The notes below the pieces were generated by a model that was not told the DNA's origin, did no database searches, and saw only the letters and a program-made list of their open reading frames with translations. From contig NZ_JAFEMD010000009.1 in NCBI RefSeq assembly GCF_016892765.1, positions 1 to 64,000 on the forward strand: a stretch of 64,000 bases of DNA. The letters run 5' to 3'. Made by a program: the position numbers and the translations under genes. Origin of the DNA: Microvirga arvi (GTDB lineage: Bacteria; Pseudomonadota; Alphaproteobacteria; Rhizobiales; Beijerinckiaceae). Below are positions 34,335-42,327 of this stretch, in pieces (the first letter of the stretch is position 1; each line of letters starts with the position of its first letter).

Positions 34335-37073
34335 ATGACTCATACATCTGCGTTAAGAGATCAGTTCGACGGGCCGGCGGTTCGCGCGGGGCTTGATCCT
34401 GCGCATGTGCTCAATGCGGTCAGCGACTTTGCCGTGATCACTCTCGATCATGCAGGAAACATTATATCATGGAATGTAGGCGCCGAGCGCATCTATGGCT
34501 GGCAATCGGGTGAAGTTCTAAACCGCCACTTCTCGATGCTCTATTCCTCCGATGCGCAGCGCCGCGGAAGGCCCCTCCAGGATCTCAAGATCGCAGCCGA
34601 TTCAGGACATTCCGCGGACCAAGTCCGTTGCAGGACAAGAGATGGAATTCACATCCTGTGTCGTGTGGCGATCGACGTGATCGCCACCGAAGCAGATGAG
34701 GATCCCAGCTTTGTTCTGACCGCCCGCGACATCAGTCGCTTCATGGCTGCAGAAGCTGCCTTGAAGACGCAGGAGGAGCGGTACCGCGCCCTCATCGAGG
34801 CGAGTTCAGCGATGGTCTGGCGCGCGGCTCCCAATGGCATGATCATCGAGGGGTCCCTGGGATGGGATACGGTCCCGGGTGCCTCCTCGGGAGGCGCCGC
34901 GGAATATGCTTGGTTGGATGCTGTCCACCCCGAGGACCGGGAACGCGTGACTGCAGCCTGGATGGAAACCCTGGCCTCTGAACAGACCAGGACCAACGAA
35001 TATAGAGTTCTGGCACCGAACGGCGAATTTCGATGGGTTCTGACGAGAGCCGTTCCCCTCCGTGACGCAGATGGCGCAGTGCAGGAATGGGTGGGAACCG
35101 TTACGGACATCCATGAACAGAAGTCAGCGGCCGAGCGGCTCCGCCAAAGCGAAGAGCAGTACCGTGCTCTGATCGAGGCCAGTTCCGCCATTGTCTGGCG
35201 TGCGGGGACGGATGGGGCCATCACCAAAGTCTGGGGCTGGGAAGCCTTCAGCGGGCAGACCAAGGAGGGTTATACGGGCTACGGCTTCCTGAATGCCGTC
35301 CACCCTTATGACCGGGATAAACTTCTCGGCCAGTGGCAGTCGGTCCGTGATTCGGAGGAGCCGGGCACGTTCGAGTACCGGGTCCGTCGCTTGGACGGCA
35401 AATACCGCTGGATGCTGGCCCGGGCAGTCCCCCTCCTCAACGAGGATGGCAAGATCCAGGAATGGGTGGGAACAGTCACGGATATCCATGATCAACGCCA
35501 AGCCGAGATGAAATTGCGCAGCAGCGAAGAAAGGCTGCGCCTGGCCATCGAGACGACGGCACTCGGCATCTGGGATCAAGACCTTGTCACCAGCCGACGG
35601 CAGTGGATGCCCGAAGCCCGGCAGATCCTGGGTCTGACGCCGGATGTCACTATCACGCGTGACGTTATCCTCAACTGCGTTCATCCCGATGATCGTGAGC
35701 GCATGGAGAATACCTTCTACGACGACGAGCCGGGTAGCGAGCTGACCTATAGCGGCAGCTTCCGCGTCGTTCGCGCCGATACGGGGGAGGAGCGCTGGGT
35801 CACAGCCATCGGTCGCACCCTGGTCGATGAGGACGGGCGGCCGGTCCGCAAGATTGGGACGGTTCAAGATATTACAGAGCGTAAGTTGGCAGAGAATGCT
35901 CTACGGTCAAGTGAGGAGCGCCTGCGCACAAGCGAAGCCCATCTCAGATCCATCCTTGAGACGGTTCCCGATGCCATGGTCGTTGCAGATGAGAGCGGCA
36001 TCATCCGCTCCTTCAGCGCCACAGCCGTAAACATGTTCGGCTACCAGCCCGAGGAGGTTATCGGCACGAACGTCAAGTTCCTGATGCCCTTGCCTTACCG
36101 CGAGCAGCATGACGGTTATATCCGTCGCTACCGCGAGACCGGGGAGCAGCGCATCATCGGGAGCGGGCGCGTGGCCGTTGCTCAACGGAAGGATGGCTCG
36201 ACCTTTCCCATGGAAGTTCAAGTCGGCGAGATGCAAACGGGAGGGGAGCGTTTCTTCACGGCCTTCATCCGCGATCTGACGGAGCGCCAACGGACCGAGA
36301 CGCGAATGCAGGAGTTGCAATCCGAGCTTGCCTACATGTCTCGCTTCACAGCTCTCGGAGAGATGGGTTCAACACTGGCCCATGAAATCAACCAGCCGCT
36401 CACGGCCATCACCAGCTACTTGAAGGGATGCGGTCTCATCCTTAGCAATGTCGAAGGTGAGAAAATCTCCCTTGTCCGCCATGCTGTGAATGAAGCCGCC
36501 GAGGAAGCGTTACGCGCCGGAGAAGTGATCAGGCAATTGCGGGAATTTGTGGCTCGGGGAGGAAGCGAGCATCAGATTGAGGGACTTCAACGGCTTGTCG
36601 AGGAGGCGAGTGCCCTGGCTTTGGTGGGAGCCAAGGAAAAAGACGTGAAGGTCGAATATGATTTTCCGTCGGAGAGTCCCCTGGTCTTCGTCAACCGCAT
36701 CCAGATCCAGCAGGTTCTGCTCAACCTGATCCGCAACGCATTCGAGGCGATGCAGGATACAGATCGCCGCGATTTGGCGATCAAGGCTCAGCTTCTCCCG
36801 TCTGTGGCTATGGTTCAGGTCAGCGTCCAGGATACGGGACCTGGGATCGCACCCGAGGTCTTGAAGAACCTTTTCAAGCCATTTACCACCACGAAAAGGA
36901 GCGGTATGGGCGTTGGCCTCTCGATCAGCCGGACGATTGTGGAGTCCCACGGCGGCAAGATCTGGGCTGAGTCCATTCCCGGTATAGGCACCACCTTCCA
37001 CTTCACTTTGAGAACCGTCGACAAGGAGGATATGGCCAGTGTCGAACACGCCGATCGTGTATGTGGTGGATGA
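34335..37073 (+). CDS. FixL-type oxygen-sensing histidine kinase with five PAS domains
   Basis: A soluble 912-residue sensor kinase. Five PAS domains lie at roughly 25-135, 145-270, 272-395, 396-520 and 535-655. The last is closely FixL-like: [20 protein letters not shown] start, histidine 592 in [12 protein letters not shown] at the place of the proximal heme ligand, and RIIGSGRV with the distal-pocket arginine. The kinase core has the phospho-acceptor H683 (AHEINQPL), N-box, DTGPGIAP and [12 protein letters not shown] motifs. Heme-based O2 or NO sensing is therefore likely. Unlike Sinorhizobium FixL there is no membrane helix; four extra PAS domains precede the heme domain. fixJ follows with a 35-base overlap. 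Confidence 0.9.
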   Translation: MTHTSALRDQFDGPAVRAGLDPAHVLNAVSDFAVITLDHAGNIISWNVGAERIYGWQSGEVLNRHFSMLYSSDAQRRGRPLQDLKIAADSGHSADQVRCRTRDGIHILCRVAIDVIATEADEDPSFVLTARDISRFMAAEAALKTQEERYRALIEASSAMVWRAAPNGMIIEGSLGWDTVPGASSGGAAEYAWLDAVHPEDRERVTAAWMETLASEQTRTNEYRVLAPNGEFRWVLTRAVPLRDADGAVQEWVGTVTDIHEQKSAAERLRQSEEQYRALIEASSAIVWRAGTDGAITKVWGWEAFSGQTKEGYTGYGFLNAVHPYDRDKLLGQWQSVRDSEEPGTFEYRVRRLDGKYRWMLARAVPLLNEDGKIQEWVGTVTDIHDQRQAEMKLRSSEERLRLAIETTALGIWDQDLVTSRRQWMPEARQILGLTPDVTITRDVILNCVHPDDRERMENTFYDDEPGSELTYSGSFRVVRADTGEERWVTAIGRTLVDEDGRPVRKIGTVQDITERKLAENALRSSEERLRTSEAHLRSILETVPDAMVVADESGIIRSFSATAVNMFGYQPEEVIGTNVKFLMPLPYREQHDGYIRRYRETGEQRIIGSGRVAVAQRKDGSTFPMEVQVGEMQTGGERFFTAFIRDLTERQRTETRMQELQSELAYMSRFTALGEMGSTLAHEINQPLTAITSYLKGCGLILSNVEGEKISLVRHAVNEAAEEALRAGEVIRQLREFVARGGSEHQIEGLQRLVEEASALALVGAKEKDVKVEYDFPSESPLVFVNRIQIQQVLLNLIRNAFEAMQDTDRRDLAIKAQLLPSVAMVQVSVQDTGPGIAPEVLKNLFKPFTTTKRSGMGVGLSISRTIVESHGGKIWAESIPGIGTTFHFTLRTVDKEDMASVEHADRVCGG

Positions 37074-37659
37074 TGACGTCGGAGTGCGAAAAGCTCTCTC
37101 CTTCTTGCTGGTATCGGCTGGCCTGAACGTTCGGCTCCATGAATCAGCCAAGGCGTTTCTTGACGAGGTCAGCGACCCCGGAAGATGCTGCATCGTTACA
37201 GATGTGCGCATGCCTGGCATCGACGGGCTGGAGTTCATTCGACGTCTCAACATGCGGGGGCTAAATGTTCCTGTCATTGTCATGACAGGTCATGCCGACA
37301 TTCCCCTCGCCGTGGAAGCCATGAAGGCCGGCGCCATCGACTTTCTCGAAAAGCCGTTCCGGGAAGATCGCTTTCTGGAAGTCGTCCGCTTCGCTCTTGT
37401 CTGCGACGAGAAAAGCGTTCGCAAGAACCAGGAACTCCTCCGGACCCAGGCGCGCCTGCAATCTTTATCGCAAAGGGAGCGCCAGGTTCTCGAGGGCTTG
37501 GTCGCAGGCAAAGCCAACAAGATGATCGCCCACGAGCTGAACATTAGCATTCGGACTGTCGAAATTCACCGTTCGAACGTGATGGCGAAGATGGAGGCGA
37601 AGAGCCTGTCAGAACTGATCCGAATGGCTTTGTTCCTGGAGGTCGCAACAGGAAGCTAG
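37039..37659 (+). CDS. fixJ: FixJ-type response regulator
   Basis: A 206-residue regulator with an N-terminal receiver (acidic D11/D12, phospho-acceptor D55, T83, K105) and a C-terminal LuxR/FixJ helix-turn-helix (about 140-203; [20 protein letters not shown], then [13 protein letters not shown]). The MTGHADIP segment is typical of the FixJ branch. Start is GTG at 37039 with AGGAGGA eight bases upstream inside the kinase gene. It should be phosphorylated by the upstream FixL-type kinase and normally activates fixK and nifA-like genes at low oxygen. No fixK is present in the window, so its targets here are unknown. Confidence 0.92.
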   Translation: MSNTPIVYVVDDDVGVRKALSFLLVSAGLNVRLHESAKAFLDEVSDPGRCCIVTDVRMPGIDGLEFIRRLNMRGLNVPVIVMTGHADIPLAVEAMKAGAIDFLEKPFREDRFLEVVRFALVCDEKSVRKNQELLRTQARLQSLSQRERQVLEGLVAGKANKMIAHELNISIRTVEIHRSNVMAKMEAKSLSELIRMALFLEVATGS

Positions 37660-37824
37660 ACCACCTGCGCGTCGAAGAGACATGGCAAGATTGGTCAAAC
37701 TTACAAAACGCGGCAGGCGGTTTCTCCTTCTCAGCGTATCCAGCCGCGGCATCTGGTCCTGCTCACTCTGCTATGGCAGATACATCCTCGACCAAGAATC
37801 CAAACAGAGAACTCTGGTGCCCCA

Positions 37825-40584
37825 ATGGCCGATGTCAGACAGATCCTACCAACGGCTCCAGAGCGTGACACTGAATTAGGCCAGGAAGAGTCCGGCAGGA
37901 AACGTCAGCACATCGTTTCCAATCAGAACCGCTGGTCACGGACCGTTCTTGAATTCAGGGACCTAGCCGCAAATAGTTGGTGCGAGCTGAACTTTCAGAT
38001 CTCCTGGCATCCCGAGGAAAAGAGCCGGACGGCTCACGACTTCGCCATGGTCGGTGTAAACTTCCTGACCGAGGACGGATCGAGCATCGACTTCGCACAT
38101 GTTCCGGGTTTGACCAGAGCCCAACTCGATCCCCACAGCTGCAATGTCGCAGGGCCGAGCTACTACGAGCGGGGCAGTGACGACATGCATACGGGGAAGG
38201 TCCATATCACTTTCCTCATTCCTTCTCCGGCCAAACATGCCACTGTTACGTTTCGCAGCTGGCGCAACTCCCATCCCTTTACGGTGATCGATCCCAAACT
38301 CTCGCAGATCATTCATGCTGCCGGCAGCGAGGTTCACAAGAACACTGCTCCGGATCCATCGGATTCGACGATCAGTGATCCGCGCCGCTCATGGTTTCGC
38401 CTGAGCACTGAGCCAGTGTGGTTCCGCTATGGTGTCGTGCCCATCCAAACGCTGTTTATTCGGGGGCAATTGGTCAGCGAGATTGCAAAAAGCGACGGCG
38501 CTTTAGCGCGTGTCATTTTTCGCAACAGACACGGGGAAATTATTGCACCGCCCAATGACCTACCGGTATCCCCCGTCGTTGGAGCTTACATCGACATTCC
38601 TGTTCATCGCCAGACGAGGCGCTTCACGATTGAACTGACTCCACCTGACCAGACTGTAGCGGTTGACCTCGGTTTCCAAGTCTGGCGGGATGATTCTGAG
38701 ATCAGCCTTGTCGCGCCGCTTGAGACGTCCCTTGGCGACAACCTTCAGCTGGAGAGCATTCTGTCCGATGAACCTACCGATGCACCTGCCTTCGTAAAGG
38801 AAGTCTACAGGAGACTGCAGGCGGAATCGAAACCTGCGCATAAATTCACGGATACCAGTCTTATTGACGAACTGATCGATCGCCCGACGCTCCTGGCGGC
38901 TCCAACGATACACGAGAAGCTGCTTGCAGTTCAGCAAAGCCCGCTCGCAGCTTTCGTCCAGGGACAGCTGACACTCGGCAACTTTGAAGCTTGGTCCCTG
39001 CCTCAAACCCCAGACTGGACTGAAGATCCGTATCAGTCACCGGCATGGCGGCTGGAATATCAGTCTCTGTCCTGGCTGCTGGATCTCACGAAAGATCATA
39101 ATCCAGGAGCAATTCAGAAGGCTCTCGACCTTGCCGTGTCTTGGTCTCTTGCCAATGCTTGGGGGCAACCAAGAGATCCGCTCAGCGCTTACCCTGCGTC
39201 AGTGGCTACACGCACGGATGTTCTTCTTCGACTGCTTGCGGCCACATCCTCCACGAAGAAGCGGCATCTCGAGAAAACCCGGATCATTGCTGCGGAGATC
39301 ATCCGACATGGATTTGCCCTGTCCGAGATCCTCGGGCAGAACATCTTTCTGCAATCCGTTCTTCAGATCCGCATAGCCTGTGCGCTGTTTGCCATCTCGA
39401 ACGGACTTCCAGATTTTCCTCTTTCCACCTACTGGCGATCCATAGCTCTAAACCAGCTGCGCATCGGCTTCGATCAGCTTCTAGGTTCTGATGGATCATC
39501 GAGTGAACAATCCCAGTATTATCGCCTAGAGTTGATCTCCCTGGGCATGATTCTGAGGCAGCAACTGCAGGAGCTCCCAGAGTGCGAGGAGTTCAGGCAT
39601 CGACTCGGCAATCGTCTGAAGGACAACCTCAAGATAGCCGTTGCGGCAACCGATCCTGCTGGCATGCTCCCCCCGTTTGGAGACACTCCGCACAACCACC
39701 ACCATGCATCCTGGTTGCGTCGCCTCATCTCCGAGTATGGAAGGCATCTCTTATCGGATCCGGAGCTCTCCAGAGAATTGTCATATCCATTGGGTCCCAA
39801 GGCTCTTATCTCGAATCCTGCAGGTTTGCTTTCCTTTCGATATTACCTGCAGAAGCCCAATTGGAGCTATTTCTGTGCCACCATTCACGAGCAGCGCCAT
39901 GAGAATGGACATAGCGACTGTACGTCGTTCGTTTACACAGCTCGCGGGGTGAGGTGGATAACCGATTCTGGAGGGTCCGGACCTCATGAGGCCGGCCCTG
40001 CACGTCAGTATCTGCTTTCCTCAAGAGCGCATAATGTGGCCATCCCGGACACACGCGAGCAATCTGCGGGCCTCGGATGGATTGAGGCAAGTATCTCGCT
40101 CGATGAAGCACATGCCGTTCGCATAAGAACGAATGTGCATGGCCCTACATATGATCACGCTCGTACTGTCTTATGTTTGGACAACTTGGATGCTGTTGCG
40201 GTCTTCGACAGCTTCGAGTCATCTCAGGAAGCCGTCAGCTTTGAAGCCTTTCTTCACTTCGAAGAAAACATTGCCGTCGCGCTTGCCACAGCGAATCTCG
40301 CGATCGCCTTCCACAAGAAGGACCGGCTGCGGATCATTCCTCATCCTGTGGTAGGGCAATTTACCGGCTTGGGGATTAAAAATGGCCATGTCGGGAGAGC
40401 CGGAGCCCTGCAGGGCCATCTCTCCAGCCGCACCGGCGGGTTGCGTCCGGCAAACACCCTGCACTATGGCTTCGCCGGTTCATCCAAGGTGTGCGGCGGG
40501 GTCATTCTCACGATCAATGAAGCGGGCCTGCGAAGAATACTAGATCTAGTCTCCACTCAGCCACTGCAGGACTTGCTTAGGTAA
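37825..40584 (+). CDS. Heparinase II/III-like polysaccharide lyase family protein
   Basis: A 919-residue protein. The C-terminal part (about 660-910) matches the beta-sheet domain of heparinase II/III: an HENGHSDCTSF stretch near 691, then RWITDSGGSGPHEAGPARQY and SSRAHNVAIPD, which is the family pattern of histidine-rich turn, glycine-rich loop and 'AHN' motif. An alpha-helical (alpha/alpha toroid-like) region precedes it (about 320-640), and the first 300 residues are unassigned beta-rich sequence. There is no signal peptide, so it may act in the cytoplasm or leave by a special route. In sugar-processing clusters such proteins degrade or modify acidic polysaccharides. The substrate is unknown. 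Confidence 0.72.
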   Translation: MADVRQILPTAPERDTELGQEESGRKRQHIVSNQNRWSRTVLEFRDLAANSWCELNFQISWHPEEKSRTAHDFAMVGVNFLTEDGSSIDFAHVPGLTRAQLDPHSCNVAGPSYYERGSDDMHTGKVHITFLIPSPAKHATVTFRSWRNSHPFTVIDPKLSQIIHAAGSEVHKNTAPDPSDSTISDPRRSWFRLSTEPVWFRYGVVPIQTLFIRGQLVSEIAKSDGALARVIFRNRHGEIIAPPNDLPVSPVVGAYIDIPVHRQTRRFTIELTPPDQTVAVDLGFQVWRDDSEISLVAPLETSLGDNLQLESILSDEPTDAPAFVKEVYRRLQAESKPAHKFTDTSLIDELIDRPTLLAAPTIHEKLLAVQQSPLAAFVQGQLTLGNFEAWSLPQTPDWTEDPYQSPAWRLEYQSLSWLLDLTKDHNPGAIQKALDLAVSWSLANAWGQPRDPLSAYPASVATRTDVLLRLLAATSSTKKRHLEKTRIIAAEIIRHGFALSEILGQNIFLQSVLQIRIACALFAISNGLPDFPLSTYWRSIALNQLRIGFDQLLGSDGSSSEQSQYYRLELISLGMILRQQLQELPECEEFRHRLGNRLKDNLKIAVAATDPAGMLPPFGDTPHNHHHASWLRRLISEYGRHLLSDPELSRELSYPLGPKALISNPAGLLSFRYYLQKPNWSYFCATIHEQRHENGHSDCTSFVYTARGVRWITDSGGSGPHEAGPARQYLLSSRAHNVAIPDTREQSAGLGWIEASISLDEAHAVRIRTNVHGPTYDHARTVLCLDNLDAVAVFDSFESSQEAVSFEAFLHFEENIAVALATANLAIAFHKKDRLRIIPHPVVGQFTGLGIKNGHVGRAGALQGHLSSRTGGLRPANTLHYGFAGSSKVCGGVILTINEAGLRRILDLVSTQPLQDLLR

Positions 40585-40611
40585 GTTCTCTGATCAAACG
40601 GGTTTCGAGTG

Positions 40612-40636
40612 AAAAAGCCCAGCCGGTCTAAGGCTG
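40612..40636 (-). terminator. Putative terminator of the cheA-cheZ operon
   Basis: On the minus strand the arms CAGCC and GGCTG (5 bp, seven-base loop) are followed by GG and then CTTTTT, about 40 bases after the cheZ stop. It lies between two convergent genes. The stem is short, so this is a moderate candidate for an intrinsic terminator. Confidence 0.4.
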
Positions 40637-40677
40637 ACTCCAGATGATCTGGTAACTTCGGCGAGTTAAACGCAACC

Positions 40678-41397
40678 TTAGTTAAACAGGGCGTCGATGT
40701 CGTCTTGAGATGTCACGCCGGTATCCGACACTAGGGCAGGCCCATTAAGGAGTGCTTTGTCCCCCTGACGCTTCGGATCGTCGATCGTCTTGACATCCTT
40801 GAAGCTTTCCATACCACCCCAGATATCCATCATATGATGAACACGTTCCTCGACGAACTTCATTGCATTCACGACCTTGCTGATACGCTGGCCGGTAATG
40901 TCTTGAAAATTGCAGGCTTCAAAGATGCTAATCACGTTATCGAGAATCTCACGAGAGATATCCTGGTCTCCGCCGGACAGCCGGGACGACAGGTTGCTGG
41001 AGAGTTCATCGATCCGCTCAGCAGCCGCCAGAATAGAGTTCGTGGCCGTCTCGGTCCCAGTCACGATGGCTCCGAGTTCATCCGTGACCCGAGTGATTTC
41101 TTTTCCCTGAGCACCAGCATATCGAAGCGTCGCAATCTCCCTCTTCGTACGCTCGATTGCCTCATAAATGGAATCGAGCTCTGCTTTCAGGCGAAGCGCT
41201 TCCTGCATGTCGCGTCTATGCTCTTCAAGCAGGGAGGTCGATATCTCCTTTGCAGGAACGATCGACTCCCTGATCGTTGCCAGCATGCTCATGATTTCAG
41301 AATGACGCTCGAAAACTCCTTCGTCTTGCGAGATGCCACCGAGACTCGCCTCAATACGATAGCTCTTTTTCGGGTTCATGATTGTCGCTCTTGGCAT
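40678..41397 (-). CDS. cheZ: CheZ-type CheY-P phosphatase
   Basis: CheZ removes phosphate from CheY. The protein has 239 residues from ATG 41397, or 233 from ATG 41379, which has a better AAGAG ribosome site. It is a long helical bundle with the catalytic region LDNVISIFEACNFQDITGQRI, whose DxxxQ arrangement (D and Q of FQDITGQ) is the CheZ active-site pattern. The C-terminus SQDDIDALFN fits a CheY-binding peptide. It is the last gene of cheA-cheW-cheY-cheZ. CheZ is present in only some alphaproteobacteria, so its pairing with several CheY proteins is of interest. Confidence 0.88.
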   Translation of the reverse strand: MPRATIMNPKKSYRIEASLGGISQDEGVFERHSEIMSMLATIRESIVPAKEISTSLLEEHRRDMQEALRLKAELDSIYEAIERTKREIATLRYAGAQGKEITRVTDELGAIVTGTETATNSILAAAERIDELSSNLSSRLSGGDQDISREILDNVISIFEACNFQDITGQRISKVVNAMKFVEERVHHMMDIWGGMESFKDVKTIDDPKRQGDKALLNGPALVSDTGVTSQDDIDALFN

Positions 41398-41399
41398 AC

Positions 41400-41783
41400 T
41401 TAGACGCCGAATACAGTACTGATCTTCGACCGGAGGGTTTCGGCATTGAAAGGCTTGACAATGTAGTTGTTGACACCAGCTTTCTTCGCCGCGACGACGT
41501 TTTCTGTCTTTGCCTCGGCGGTGACCATGATGAACGGCAAGGAGCTCAGTTCCGCGTCAGAGCGCACCTGCTGAAGCAATTCATAGCCGGTCATGGGCGC
41601 CATGTTCCAATCGGAGATCACGAGCCCATACTTCTTGGCCTTCAGCTTCTCAAAAGCCGCCTGGCCGTCGGAAGCGTCATCTACGTCGTTGAAGCCGATC
41701 TGTTTGAGAAGGTTCCGAAGAATTCTGACCATCGTCTGATAGTCGTCTACGACGAGGACGGGTGTGGAAAGATCGAGACTCAC
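41400..41783 (-). CDS. cheY: CheY response regulator of the cheA operon
   Basis: A 127-residue single-domain receiver. Start is a GTG at 41783 with an AGGA ribosome site nine bases before it; the open frame continues to 41942 but that part overlaps cheW and is not receiver-like. Acidic pair D13/D14, phospho-acceptor D58 (VISDWNMAPMTG), T88 and K110 are conserved. The WNMAPMTGYELL text is typical of motor-binding CheY proteins of the cheA-cheZ type. Location between cheW and cheZ makes it the likely direct partner of CheA and CheZ. Confidence 0.94.
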   Translation of the reverse strand: MSLDLSTPVLVVDDYQTMVRILRNLLKQIGFNDVDDASDGQAAFEKLKAKKYGLVISDWNMAPMTGYELLQQVRSDAELSSLPFIMVTAEAKTENVVAAKKAGVNNYIVKPFNAETLRSKISTVFGV

Positions 41784-41836
41784 GACAAGGCATCCTAAAT
41801 AGTTACAATAGACATGTTGCGTTGAGCGGAAAAGCC

Positions 41837-42325
41837 TTACGCAGCTTCCCGCTCCGTTTCGAATGCGAGAACCGCGTCGACATCGAGCACGATCAGCAAT
41901 TGATTCCGAAGCTGATGAACGCCCTGTGAAAGCCCGACCCAACCGCGATCCATATGTACTGGGTTCGGCTGCATCTCGTCAGGGTCCAGCTTCAGGACCT
42001 CACCCACGTCGTCCACGAGAAGACCGTACGCCTCTCCCTGGTTCTCGAGTCCGACAGCCATGCGGCGACTTCCCTCGTAGATGTCGTTCAGTCCGAGACG
42101 CCGACGTAGCGAAACCGCTGTTACAACTCTTCCACGGAGGTTCAAGAGGCCTGCGATCTCCCCAGGTGCAAGCGGGACAGTCGTCATTTCGCTCACGACG
42201 AAGACATCATGCACTCGGCTTATGGGAAGGCCAAGCAGCTGCCCGGCTACGGTAACCGTTACGAACTCCATCTGCTTCGAAGTGATTTTCGCGGTTTCAG
42301 AAGATAGTGAATCGATCAATTTCAT
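41837..42325 (-). CDS. cheW: Chemotaxis coupling protein CheW
   Basis: CheW bridges chemoreceptors and CheA in the array. The 162-residue protein has the two beta-barrel subdomains of the family: the LLGLPISRVHDVF segment, then PGEIAGLLNLRGRVVTAVSLRRRLG and the C-terminal VGLSQGVHQLRNQLLIVLDVDAVL. Length is normal. It follows cheA by two bases. Two further CheW-like domains are fused in CheA itself. Confidence 0.95.
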   Translation of the reverse strand: MKLIDSLSSETAKITSKQMEFVTVTVAGQLLGLPISRVHDVFVVSEMTTVPLAPGEIAGLLNLRGRVVTAVSLRRRLGLNDIYEGSRRMAVGLENQGEAYGLLVDDVGEVLKLDPDEMQPNPVHMDRGWVGLSQGVHQLRNQLLIVLDVDAVLAFETEREAA

Positions 42326-42327
42326 GA

